Positions 9,535 to 16,285 of a stretch of 25,385 bases of DNA are shown here, piece after piece; within the stretch, counting starts at the first letter, position 1; every line of letters starts with the position of its first letter. Origin of the DNA: a virus; the IMG/VR virus record IMGVR_UViG_3300025816_000068, positions 1 through 25,385 of that record, one strand, 5' to 3'. Both the position numbers and the translations under genes were made by a program. The notes beneath the pieces are model-generated. The model searched no databases and was not told the origin of the DNA. It was given only the letters and a program-made list of their open reading frames with translations.

Positions 9535-9542
9535 TATAAATA
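9535..9542 (+). promoter_or_regulatory. T4-type late promoter motif TATAAATA
   Basis: A perfect TATAAATA is on the plus strand in the intergenic region upstream of the only plus-strand gene. In T4-like phages gp55 recognises this box as the whole promoter, with transcription starting about 6-8 nt downstream (here about 9549). The same window encodes a gp55-like factor. The motif also occurs by chance inside coding regions of this AT-rich DNA, so its position, not just its sequence, is the argument. Confidence 0.55.
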
Positions 9543-9584
9543 TATATCAAAATTTATTATTTGGTGAGATTATAGTTATATACG

Positions 9585-9615
9585 AGGGTTTTAGTTCTGC
9601 TAAAATCCTTTTTTT
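9585..9615 (+). terminator. Attenuator-like hairpin plus U-tract in the leader of the 73-aa gene
   Basis: The stem AGGGTTTTAG (9585-9594) pairs with CTAAAATCCT (9600-9609) over a 5-nt loop, including one G-U pair. It is followed directly by a run of T to 9615. This has the form of an intrinsic terminator on the plus strand, yet it lies between the late-promoter motif and the ribosome site of the gene that follows. It could be an attenuator, a terminator for leftward-invading transcripts read on the plus strand, or the 3' end of a short (~65 nt) RNA. Confidence 0.6.
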
Positions 9616-9635
9616 CTAACTAACGGGAGATAACC

Positions 9636-9857
9636 ATGAAGGAAGTAATAACAATGGTAAAGGGATATATAGATGACATTGTTCATCTATTAGTTTCTTT
9701 TGTAGCTGTAGGTGCCGTTTCTGAAGTAATATTCGGAACTGGTATTTTCGGTGTCAATGTTATTGGTAACCTCACATCCATCATTAATAAGTTCGGCGAG
9801 TCGGGTTTCGCTGGGCTTGTCGCCTTATTGGTGTTGGTGGGTTTATTTCGTAAGTAG
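9636..9857 (+). CDS. Small hydrophobic membrane protein (only plus-strand gene), 73 aa
   Basis: A 73-residue, very hydrophobic protein. Residues ~14-36 (IVHLLVSFVAVGAVSEVIFG and on) and ~57-71 (GFAGLVALLVLVGLF) are likely membrane helices, linked by a short segment with NLTSIINKFGESG; it ends RK. A strong ribosome site GGGAGAT lies 6 nt before the ATG. An in-frame ATG at codon 7 lacks such a site. It has its own late-promoter motif, leader hairpin and terminator, so it is a single-gene unit. The C-terminal coding half is visibly more GC-rich than its surroundings. A holin, a small virion membrane or coat-like protein, or another late product is possible. No family is recognised. Confidence 0.8.
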   Translation: MKEVITMVKGYIDDIVHLLVSFVAVGAVSEVIFGTGIFGVNVIGNLTSIINKFGESGFAGLVALLVLVGLFRK

Positions 9858-9895
9858 GTACGGAATAGCTTAATAGTCCTACGCTATTAGGCAAA

Positions 9896-9925
9896 AAGAA
9901 AGGGGAACGAAAGTTCCCCTTTTTT
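9896..9925. terminator. Strong bidirectional intrinsic terminator
   Basis: The stem AGGGGAAC (9901-9908) and GTTCCCCT (9913-9920) is closed by a GAAA tetraloop and flanked by A-run and T-run, so both strands read as stem plus U-tract. It lies between the plus-strand 73-aa gene and the minus-strand tRNA, ending convergent transcripts. A weaker AATAGC/GCTATT hairpin lies just upstream (9864-9887). Confidence 0.9.
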
Positions 9926-9928
9926 ATT

Positions 9929-10004
9929 TGGTGGAGCTGACAGGACTTGAACCTGCGACCTCTTCCGTGCAAGGGAAGCGTTCTCCCAACTGAACTACAG
10001 CCCC
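9929..10004 (-). tRNA. tRNA-Ala (anticodon UGC), CCA encoded
   Basis: A complete 76-nt cloverleaf on the minus strand. The acceptor stem is GGGGCTG / CAGCTCC with the G3-U70 pair that is the alanine identity element. The anticodon arm is CTTCC-CTTGCAC-GGAAG (anticodon TGC). The T arm GCAGG-TTCAAGT-CCTGT is followed by discriminator A and an encoded CCA. It lies 5 nt after the stop of the gp55-like gene, so it is probably processed from the end of that operon's transcript before the bidirectional terminator. GCA is a plausible frequent Ala codon in this AT-rich genome. Confidence 0.95.
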
Positions 10005-10009
10005 TTATT

Positions 10010-10786
10010 TTAAAAGATAGAACCTGTGTTAGCTGTATCTATTTTTCCACCTTCTTGAAATTCTGTCATCATGTTAACATAATAATTCTTCATTTGATTT
10101 ATTACTCTTGTAATATGTTGGGTATTAGAACCTGTCATTTCACGAATCATAATGTATAGAGCTTTCTTATTAAAGTTTTCTATATTTCTTCGTTTACGAA
10201 ATAGTTCTAAAACAGAATCAGCAACTAGGATATCTTTTTGTCTACGAAATATATTTGTAATATTGTTATCCCAATACTCTAACATCTGATTAACAAATTC
10301 AATATTAAAATCATCAGCTTCAGATAAAGAAGACTCTGATGTTACATTTCTATTATAATCTAAAACACTTATTTGGTCATGTATCTTCATCTTTTTATAA
10401 TTGTTATTATTATGAAGAATTAACCAATTCTTACCAACTACAGAAAAGTATGAAAACGCTCTACCTTTGTCTGGTTGATACTTCGGCATCTGCATAACTA
10501 GGAAAGCCACTACTTCATGTTTAACTTCTTCTAATGGATAATCAAAATAGTAAAACTTAAAAGTATGAATTAAGTTCTCAGCTAACTTATTAAACGCAAA
10601 CTGAATATGTTCTTTGTAAATTTTATTTTTTACATGAGGTTTATCCGAATCATTATAACGTATAATTGCATTCTGTACTGGTGTTCCAAAATAGATTTTA
10701 CTTTTTTTCTTTCGTTTCTTTTTGAACTTTGGTTTAGGTGGTGGAGTAACTGATTTTGCTTTACTTATCTTGGTTGTCATTAACAT
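10010..10786 (-). CDS. 55: Late-transcription sigma factor, gp55-like
   Basis: A 258-residue protein resembling T4-like gp55 factors, which direct host RNA polymerase to TATAAATA late promoters. Residues 1-33 are a Lys/Pro-rich basic tail. Residues ~60-128 resemble sigma70 region 2: HIQFAFNKLAENLIHTFKFY, then EEVKHEVVAFLVMQMPKYQP and DKGRAFSYFSVVGKNWLI, the last being the most family-like block. T4 gp55 is shorter (about 185 aa), so the N-terminal extension is notable. The start at 10786 is preferred over the ATG at 10780 because AGAGGA lies 6 nt upstream. The gene overlaps the end of the 92-aa gene by 26 nt. It ends the early operon that carries the modification genes. Confidence 0.8.
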   Translation of the reverse strand: MLMTTKISKAKSVTPPPKPKFKKKRKKKSKIYFGTPVQNAIIRYNDSDKPHVKNKIYKEHIQFAFNKLAENLIHTFKFYYFDYPLEEVKHEVVAFLVMQMPKYQPDKGRAFSYFSVVGKNWLILHNNNNYKKMKIHDQISVLDYNRNVTSESSLSEADDFNIEFVNQMLEYWDNNITNIFRRQKDILVADSVLELFRKRRNIENFNKKALYIMIREMTGSNTQHITRVINQMKNYYVNMMTEFQEGGKIDTANTGSIF

Positions 10787-11039
10787 CTATTCCTCTTAAT
10801 ACGTTTAATTGATTAACTGTTTGTTTAATTTGTTTAAATATAGCACCCGTTTCATCATCGGATTCAAAATGTCCTGTTGAATCTATAACTTTTAATTCGT
10901 TATCTACAGACTCTATTATTTGAGTAAAACGTTCTACCCATGTTTCTAGTAGTTCTGTTTTCCTTGTTAAGTTCCATATTACATAACATGAAGTTACGAA
11001 TAAAATAGACACTATTCCAAGCACTATTTCTACTATCAT
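10761..11039 (-). CDS. Small membrane-anchored protein, 92 aa
   Basis: Residues 3-24 (VEIVLGIVSILFVTSCYVIW) form one N-terminal membrane helix. It is followed by a basic stop and a cytoplasmic, likely helical tail with WVERFTQIIESVDNEL and GAIFKQIKQTVNQLNVLRGI. The start shares an ATGA overlap with the 71-aa gene's stop and has a GGAGG site. Similar anchor-plus-coiled-tail proteins are common near gp55 in T4-like phages, which is family-level recollection rather than something seen here. The function is unknown. Confidence 0.75.
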   Translation of the reverse strand: MIVEIVLGIVSILFVTSCYVIWNLTRKTELLETWVERFTQIIESVDNELKVIDSTGHFESDDETGAIFKQIKQTVNQLNVLRGIDVNDNQDK

Positions 11040-11251
11040 GATTCCTCCGATTTTATACTAATAGAAACTTCAACTTCATTAGCAGGACTCCAATGAGTAT
11101 CCCCATCATCCCAATCCATATCTTCCAACCAATCAGGATCTTCAATTTCACCTGATTCAAACTTTCTATATTCTTCAGCTTGTTCTTCTGTGATTTCAAC
11201 CTTTTGAAATACATCATTTTCTTGTATTACATATCTTTCTAAATACGGCAT
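11036..11251 (-). CDS. Small acidic hypothetical protein, 71 aa
   Basis: A 71-residue very acidic protein, with residues ~27-53 containing EYRKFESGEIEDPDWLEDMD and WDDGDTHW. A ribosome site (GGAGATAAATAA then ATG) lies at the stop of the HD-domain gene, and its end overlaps the 92-aa gene by ATGA. No motif is recognised. The Asp/Glu/Trp-rich surface suggests binding to a basic partner or DNA mimicry, but this is speculation. Confidence 0.7.
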   Translation of the reverse strand: MPYLERYVIQENDVFQKVEITEEQAEEYRKFESGEIEDPDWLEDMDWDDGDTHWSPANEVEVSISIKSEES

Positions 11252-12028
11252 TTATTTATCTCCAAATAGTTCATTGAATAAATCCTTGGACTTTTCAGTA
11301 AGTTGTTCAGAAGTTTCTTCCATTGTAACTGCTTTCTTAATATTATCTACCCTAACCTTTGTCTTACTATCTTCTTCTCTCTGAATATTCTGCCACATTT
11401 CATATTCAATACGAGTGGTGGTCATGTCAGCTTGATGTATAATTAATGGCATGTTTGACTTTAATTTCTTTTCAGGCGCGTATGATTTTAAGTATTGAAT
11501 GTTACCATCATCATACATACCATCAGCAAGTTTAATTCCCAATACTTCATTTACGGACATCTTAATTCCAAATTGATTTAATATCCAAAGTCCTCTATCA
11601 GGTGGTGTCAAAAATGGAATATCAGGATTGTTAACATATAACTTACCTTGATTCTTTACATGCCAATCTGATTCATTTGGTATGTAATGGTCATTATCCA
11701 TATCACCCACTTTACCCAAATCATGATGCATAGCAGCAAAGATAAGTTCTTCCATTGTATAATCATCAACGTAAGCTCCACTATCTTTCCATATCTTATA
11801 GAACTCTTTACTATAATGAACGATGTTCAGTATGTGTTGAACATATCCACCAGGTGTACATAAATGAAAATGTAATTGACCAGAAGCTGGTGCTACACCC
11901 ATTCTATCCTCAAAGTGTTTATACATTTCTAATAACTTTTCTTTACGTTCACCCTCAAAAGTATCTTCTACAAGTTTAATTAACTTATTCCAATTGTTTT
12001 GTATTTGTTCTGGTGTAAATTCTATCAT
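11252..12028 (-). CDS. HD-domain metal-dependent phosphohydrolase
   Basis: A 258-residue protein with HD-superfamily metal ligands in order: H65 (GGYVQHILNIVHYS), H101-H102-D103 (AAMHHDLGKVGD) and D201 (IIHQADMTTTRIEYE). The family cleaves phosphate esters in nucleotides or RNA ends; the substrate here is not evident. An AGGAGATAAT ribosome site overlaps the stop region of dpdA 9 nt upstream, so the two are cotranscribed and probably coregulated. It could adjust nucleotide pools for the modification pathway (for example by dephosphorylating a purine nucleotide). It could equally be an independent phage auxiliary gene. Confidence 0.82.
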   Translation of the reverse strand: MIEFTPEQIQNNWNKLIKLVEDTFEGERKEKLLEMYKHFEDRMGVAPASGQLHFHLCTPGGYVQHILNIVHYSKEFYKIWKDSGAYVDDYTMEELIFAAMHHDLGKVGDMDNDHYIPNESDWHVKNQGKLYVNNPDIPFLTPPDRGLWILNQFGIKMSVNEVLGIKLADGMYDDGNIQYLKSYAPEKKLKSNMPLIIHQADMTTTRIEYEMWQNIQREEDSKTKVRVDNIKKAVTMEETSEQLTEKSKDLFNELFGDK

Positions 12029-12037
12029 ATTATCTCC

Positions 12038-13219
12038 TTAAAAAAATTGATGTGTTTTAATTTGTGGTTCTTTATGTGTGTTACTCATTTTACGATATAA
12101 CTGTTTATGTTTTTCAAAAATTACTTTTGGATTATCACTTTTAATCATTTCTTCTAATGATTTTAAAAGTTTAAACATATCAGTAGATACTATCTGTTGT
12201 AACATATAATCATGAGTGTAAACATAATATTCAGCTTTATCGATTGCTTCTTTAAATACCATAAGGTTGTGTAATCTTATAGCAGTAGTACAAGTACTTT
12301 GCCACTCTATTGTATCTTCCCATGTCAAAGCATCTTTTAAATATTCTCTGTCAAAATCTGTAGAAACTGGTAGATAATTAAGTGGTTGATTTTTAAAAGT
12401 ATCATCATGTTTAGGTACATTGATTGATTGAAAAGAAGCTTTCTTAAAATTATAATCTAAGTAGTATCCACCAAAAACAACAGCTCGGTCTGGTGAAGAA
12501 CTATCAGTTGTAACAACCATTTTAGAATCAACTTCATTTAATGATTTCTGTAACTGATTTAACATTAAGAAATCTGAAATTTTAGATATACCTAAAATGT
12601 GAAGATATTTATTTCTATCTTTTAAATGTTCTTTACCATTTAATAGAGATAAAACACCTGACATAAAAGCATATACACTTCTACCACCACCACCAATAGC
12701 CCAACCTTGAAATTCAAAGTCTTTAATTTCATTATACCAATTTTCATATTCAACTTCATTTGTACCTTGAACCACATTTAGAAAATCTGTTTTACCTGTT
12801 TGGTTGTCTGCAAAGTATTTAAAATTGTCTTTACTAATTTTTAAACATTCCTCATACATACCTTCATATTTCATTTTAGGTGGTATATCTAAGTTCATTG
12901 CGATATCTGAATTATTTTCTAACCATGTAAAAACTTTTTCTGGTAATGAAGTATTCCATTTTAAAGCACCTGATGCAATTTGGAAACCACCAGAATCACC
13001 CATGATAAGGTTATCTTTAGTAAATCCATGTTCACCATATAAATCAGGTCTTTTTAAAAAGTGTCCCGCTGATATTAAAAACTCAGTATGTCTATACTTT
13101 TCAGGAAATTCTTTAGAGTAAAATCTAGAGGTTAATCCGTTTTTTAATTTTAAATCTTTTCTCAATGCTTGACCAAATCCAGCTACTGAAAAAGATGGAA
13201 AGTATTTAAATTTACTCAT
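12038..13219 (-). CDS. dpdA: DpdA-like DNA 7-deazaguanine transglycosylase
   Basis: A 393-residue member of the TGT superfamily, DpdA branch, which exchanges guanine in DNA for a 7-deazaguanine base. Seen: GDSGGFQIASG (residues 74-84) with D75 matching the TGT active-site Asp; NLDIPP (109-114); VVQGT (149-153); GWAIGGGGRS (172-181), equivalent to the AIGG loop; and TTDSSSPDR (237-245), where D239 fits the nucleophile. The TGT zinc site (CxCxxC plus His) is reduced to C310 and H317 in STCTTAIRLHNL, as expected when substrate specificity shifts from tRNA to DNA. The ATG overlaps the stop of the Gpt-like gene (ATGA), so translation is coupled. It sits with folE, queC, queE and queD, so a DNA role is much more likely than tRNA queuosine formation. 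Confidence 0.88.
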   Translation of the reverse strand: MSKFKYFPSFSVAGFGQALRKDLKLKNGLTSRFYSKEFPEKYRHTEFLISAGHFLKRPDLYGEHGFTKDNLIMGDSGGFQIASGALKWNTSLPEKVFTWLENNSDIAMNLDIPPKMKYEGMYEECLKISKDNFKYFADNQTGKTDFLNVVQGTNEVEYENWYNEIKDFEFQGWAIGGGGRSVYAFMSGVLSLLNGKEHLKDRNKYLHILGISKISDFLMLNQLQKSLNEVDSKMVVTTDSSSPDRAVVFGGYYLDYNFKKASFQSINVPKHDDTFKNQPLNYLPVSTDFDREYLKDALTWEDTIEWQSTCTTAIRLHNLMVFKEAIDKAEYYVYTHDYMLQQIVSTDMFKLLKSLEEMIKSDNPKVIFEKHKQLYRKMSNTHKEPQIKTHQFF

Positions 13220-13629
13220 ACTACAATAACTCCTTTATAATAATCTTGTATTTCATCACTATCCTCACGTTCCCAAGGATATACTATCCACCTATCACCT
13301 TTTTCACTTATCCAATAATCAGGTTCAACGGTAGATTGTTTGTGATAATCTAATGTTGCATACGTTACATATTGACAAACTTTTAATTTTTTATATTTTT
13401 CTAAAGTAACACCCGTGTCTGCAATATCATCTACGATTAAAAACTTTTTACCATACATATTTTTAAGGTCTGTGATTAATGGAATACCCAACGTATGACT
13501 TACCAACACTGCAACTATTAGTCCACCTCTAGGTACACCATATACAGCTTCAAAGGATTCGTGTTTAAGTCTTTGACATAAATCACTTACTCTACCCTCA
13601 ATATCTTCCCAATTGTAAAATGTTTTCAT
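13216..13629 (-). CDS. Xanthine-guanine phosphoribosyltransferase-like (Gpt type)
   Basis: A 137-residue type I PRTase. The PRPP-binding loop FLIVDDIADTGVTL (63-76) is unmistakable, preceded by YGVPRGGLIVAVLVSHTLGI (30-49), like the SRGGL segment of E. coli Gpt. The C-terminal DYWISEKGDRWIVYPWE also resembles Gpt's base-binding end. The family converts guanine, xanthine or hypoxanthine plus PRPP to the nucleotide. The start overlaps folE's stop (TAATG) and the end overlaps dpdA's start (ATGA). Placed between FolE (uses GTP) and DpdA (releases guanine), it may recycle the excised base. The substrate is inferred. Confidence 0.82.
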   Translation of the reverse strand: MKTFYNWEDIEGRVSDLCQRLKHESFEAVYGVPRGGLIVAVLVSHTLGIPLITDLKNMYGKKFLIVDDIADTGVTLEKYKKLKVCQYVTYATLDYHKQSTVEPDYWISEKGDRWIVYPWEREDSDEIQDYYKGVIVV

Positions 13630-14258
13630 TATTTTAAATCCCTTATGAAGTTGTAAAATTCTTCTCGTACTCTATCTTTATTTTTAAACACATTACTTAA
13701 CTTAGCAGTCTTCATAGTAGCATCATGTTTAACACCACGAACACATGCACACATATGATTAGCTTCTATCATAACAGCAACACCAATATTATCTGTACAT
13801 TCTTCATGAACGTGGTCATGAATTTGCATTGTTAAGTTTTCTTGTACTTGAGGTCTACGAGCATAAAACTCAACGATACGATTTAATTTACTTAAACCAA
13901 TAACCTTACCATCTGGTGTAGGAATATATGCTACATGAGCTTTACCAATAAAAGGTAAGTGGTGATGTGAACAAAATGAATGTACTGTTATGTTACCTTG
14001 AAAAACTACACCATCATAACCATCGATGTTATCAAACGCTGTTATCTTTGGTGATTTACTATATACTCCACTTGCTAAATCATTTACAAAAGCTTTAGCT
14101 ACTCTCATTGGTGTATCTGACGAATTAGGATCGTCTTTCCAATCAAACCCAAGAGCTGTCATATAATTACCATAGTGTTCAGCAGCTTCTTGAATCATAC
14201 TTTGTTTTTCTTGTTCTGTTAATGGATGATTTCCATTAGCATATTTTAATTTAGTCAT
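13629..14258 (-). CDS. folE: GTP cyclohydrolase I (FolE)
   Basis: A 209-residue type I GTP cyclohydrolase, which opens GTP to dihydroneopterin triphosphate, the first step of preQ0 synthesis. Zinc ligands are visible: C96 and H99 in [17 protein letters not shown] and C170 in [19 protein letters not shown]. The [20 protein letters not shown] block is also diagnostic. E. coli FolE is 222 aa. I place the start at 14258 because it forms an ATGA overlap with the preceding gene and has GGGAGAT upstream. A longer reading from 14282 has no ribosome site. QueF (NADPH reductase) is excluded by the Cys/His pattern. Confidence 0.93.
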   Translation of the reverse strand: MTKLKYANGNHPLTEQEKQSMIQEAAEHYGNYMTALGFDWKDDPNSSDTPMRVAKAFVNDLASGVYSKSPKITAFDNIDGYDGVVFQGNITVHSFCSHHHLPFIGKAHVAYIPTPDGKVIGLSKLNRIVEFYARRPQVQENLTMQIHDHVHEECTDNIGVAVMIEANHMCACVRGVKHDATMKTAKLSNVFKNKDRVREEFYNFIRDLK

Positions 14259-14563
14259 AAAGGTTTTATCTCCCATAACCATCTATTAGGTACTAACTTA
14301 TCATATTTCTTACTATAAGATTTCTCTTCGTCAGGTATTTGAAACTCAGGTCTTCTATCATAACCCAAAACCTTTACAGGTGTAATCATAACTTCTGACC
14401 AATAATATTTTTTATCATCTTCATTATATTCAGCCAAACTTAAAGGTACTTTTTTACCAACATTTTTTTTTAAAATTTTAGTATCAAAATTATTACCTCT
14501 ATATCTATTTTGACCACTATAAAAGTTTTCTGACATATAACTAATTAATCTATCCTTTTTCAT
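14255..14563 (-). CDS. Unknown basic protein inside the deazaguanine operon, 102 aa
   Basis: A 102-residue Lys/Tyr/Asn-rich protein ([20 protein letters not shown] at the start). It has a likely strand-turn-strand region [20 protein letters not shown] and ends [10 protein letters not shown]. There are no Cys residues, membrane helix or catalytic signature. It has an AAGGAGAT ribosome site, an ATGA overlap with queC and an ATGA overlap with folE. Its place between two pathway enzymes makes a role in the same process plausible, but no function is recognised. Confidence 0.72.
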   Translation of the reverse strand: MKKDRLISYMSENFYSGQNRYRGNNFDTKILKKNVGKKVPLSLAEYNEDDKKYYWSEVMITPVKVLGYDRRPEFQIPDEEKSYSKKYDKLVPNRWLWEIKPL

Positions 14564-15276
14564 AGTATCTCCTTATATTTTGTAACATCTTTTATTCCTG
14601 CTTTCTCAAAAGCTAAAATCCTATCTGTACATGCTCCACATTTACCACAACCATCACCTGTATAACATGATATAGAATTTTCAAAAATATATTTAAAATC
14701 TAAACCCAATTCATCACAAATGTTTTTAGCATCTTCTACTATTTCATATTTCTTTTTATTTACATAAGGTAAATAATAATTTATATTTTCTGTATTTACA
14801 TTTCCTATTTTAAAAGCATCGTTTAATTTATCATAGAACTCTGGTGTACAATCAGGTGGAATAATATTTCCATCTCCAGCATGTACTCCTAGACAAACAT
14901 CAACAACATCATCATAATCTTTTGCAATAGAAACAGCAAACCCATAAAGAACTGAAGAGAAGATAGCATTTCTATTAGGAACAAAATTTGTTTTCATTTT
15001 AGATTCATCTGTTGTACCAGTAGGTACATCGATATCAGAACGTGTCAATGAAGAATTAAATGATTTAAATACTGAAGATAAATCAATTCGTTGATTCTCA
15101 ATTGTATATTGTTGATATTCAAGATAATGTAAGATACGAGCTAGACCATCTAACTCAACTTTATTTTTCTGACCATAGTAATAACTTATGGTGTGTATAT
15201 CATAACCTTTTTTTATAAGATGTAATAACAATGCAGTGGAATCTAGTCCACCACTTAAACTTAATATTGCTTTCAC
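14560..15276 (-). CDS. queC: 7-cyano-7-deazaguanine (preQ0) synthase QueC
   Basis: A 238-residue QueC, which converts 7-carboxy-7-deazaguanine with ATP and ammonia to preQ0. The PP-loop SGGLDST is at residues 8-14. FVPNRNAIFSS lies around 92-102. The zinc cluster is C204, C210, C213 and C216 (SCYTGDGCGKCGACTDR). There is no fused glutamine-amidotransferase domain, so it is not the phage Gat-QueC type that makes dG+. The start codon is GTG, overlapping the stop of the membrane-protein gene as GTGA, so translation is coupled. The nearest GGAG lies about 12 nt away. Confidence 0.95.
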   Translation of the reverse strand: MKAILSLSGGLDSTALLLHLIKKGYDIHTISYYYGQKNKVELDGLARILHYLEYQQYTIENQRIDLSSVFKSFNSSLTRSDIDVPTGTTDESKMKTNFVPNRNAIFSSVLYGFAVSIAKDYDDVVDVCLGVHAGDGNIIPPDCTPEFYDKLNDAFKIGNVNTENINYYLPYVNKKKYEIVEDAKNICDELGLDFKYIFENSISCYTGDGCGKCGACTDRILAFEKAGIKDVTKYKEIL

Positions 15277-15506
15277 TTATTTAGTTTTCTCCAATTTAAA
15301 TAACCATAAACATTTAAACCCATAAGAACTACCGCTAGTAGTACTTGTGGATTGGCTTTAATATTGACAGAATATATCAACATAAATAAGTTACCTAAAA
15401 ACCAAACCACCCAAGACATATCAAGTTTCTTTGCATTTAAGTAATACCCAAACAGTATACAAACTGTTCCTAACCATCCTAAAATTTCTATTATATTATA
15501 CTCCAC
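15273..15506 (-). CDS. Three-helix membrane protein, SemiSWEET/PnuC-like, in the deazaguanine operon
   Basis: A ~77-residue protein with three hydrophobic segments: IIEILGWLGTVCILFGYYL, SWVVWFLGNLFMLIYSV and QVLLAVVLMGLNVYGYLNW. A three-helix unit with early Gly and a GYYLNAKKL loop resembles half-transporters (SemiSWEET) or small PnuC-like proteins; this is tentative. I prefer the GTG at 15506, since GGAG sits 6 nt before it. An in-frame ATG at 15518 lies 4 codons upstream but has no ribosome site. It overlaps queE and queC. Import of a purine or deazaguanine precursor is an idea from context only. Confidence 0.75.
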   Translation of the reverse strand: MEYNIIEILGWLGTVCILFGYYLNAKKLDMSWVVWFLGNLFMLIYSVNIKANPQVLLAVVLMGLNVYGYLNWRKLNK

Positions 15507-16245
15507 GTTTATCTCCATAAGCTATTATATGTAATCTATCTGTAAAATTGTAACCCTCTTGTTCACATAACTCCATCAACCAAGTTCGTCTATCACTTAA
15601 TTGTTCAGGTGTTAAACCTTCGGGCATTAACCAAACCATCTCGTTTGGTATATCTAATATTTTTTGTAATTTTTTTACTTCTTTTAAATCTTGTTCATTT
15701 GATATAACTGGTTTCAACTGATAATCTTCGTGATTGTCAAGTAAGTCTCTCATCGCTTCGTAGTTACATCTCCACTTCTCGTGTTGTTGTTTATCTTTTT
15801 CAGTAACCTCACGATTAGCATAGTCCATCCAAGTACCTGGTCTTGGTGTGGAGTTGGATAGTTTTGGTGATAGTGATATACAATCAGCTTCTGTTTCTAC
15901 AAATTCACTACCTTCAGTTTCTATTGTTATTAGGTGGTCATACTGTTTACCGATGATACATAACTCTTTTAATAACTCTCCATGAATTGTAGGACCTCCA
16001 CCTGTAATCATTGTGTGATTTACTTGTGGATTAGATTCATAAAACTCTTTTACATCTTGTAAAGTATATTTACCTTTTTCAGGTTTCCAAGAAGCATATG
16101 GTGTATCACAAAATGAATCTGAGAATTGACATCTCAATCGACAACCACTAACCCTAATAAGAATGTGTGGTATTCCAATATACTTACCTTCTCCTTGAAG
16201 ACAAGTATACATTTCTCCTAATGGTTGTTTTTTAGTATAATTCAT
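15496..16245 (-). CDS. queE: 7-carboxy-7-deazaguanine synthase QueE (radical SAM), unusual cluster spacing
   Basis: A 249-residue QueE, which turns 6-carboxytetrahydropterin into 7-carboxy-7-deazaguanine using SAM and a [4Fe-4S] cluster. LQGEGKYIGIPHILIRVSG precedes the cluster motif. The substrate and SAM regions MITGGGPTIH and TIETEGSEF are present, followed by ISLSPKLSNSTP. The cluster cysteines are C35, C39 and C46, in GCRLRCQFSDSFCDTPYASW. This is Cx3Cx6C rather than the usual Cx3Cx2C, with the CDT-x-YAxW end intact. I start at the ATG at 16245; a TTG at 16260 falls inside the promoter. No ribosome site is seen, so translation may be leaderless. Confidence 0.92.
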   Translation of the reverse strand: MNYTKKQPLGEMYTCLQGEGKYIGIPHILIRVSGCRLRCQFSDSFCDTPYASWKPEKGKYTLQDVKEFYESNPQVNHTMITGGGPTIHGELLKELCIIGKQYDHLITIETEGSEFVETEADCISLSPKLSNSTPRPGTWMDYANREVTEKDKQQHEKWRCNYEAMRDLLDNHEDYQLKPVISNEQDLKEVKKLQKILDIPNEMVWLMPEGLTPEQLSDRRTWLMELCEQEGYNFTDRLHIIAYGDKRGV

Positions 16246-16251
16246 AGTGTT

Positions 16252-16280
16252 AATATACAACTTTTTTTATCCATTGTCAA
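16252..16280 (-). promoter_or_regulatory. sigma70-type promoter of queE
   Basis: On the minus strand, TTGACA (16275-16280) is separated by 17 nt from TATATT (16252-16257). This is near the host housekeeping consensus, so early expression by host polymerase is expected. The predicted start of transcription falls at or next to the A of queE's ATG at 16245, which would make a leaderless message. Confidence 0.75.
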
Positions 16281-16285
16281 GCACT

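Noticed and set aside
9784-9972. Minus-strand 62-aa frame over the terminator and tRNA
   Set aside because: It crosses the intrinsic terminator and part of the tRNA, and opposes the well-supported 73-aa gene.
13629-14258. FolE read as QueF (preQ0 reductase), since both are T-fold proteins
   Set aside because: The zinc Cys/His pattern CSHHH and MCACVRG and the overall length are those of GTP cyclohydrolase I. The QueF catalytic motif is not present.
13629-14282. FolE start at 14282
   Set aside because: There is no ribosome site before it. 14258 has GGGAGAT upstream and the operon-typical ATGA overlap.
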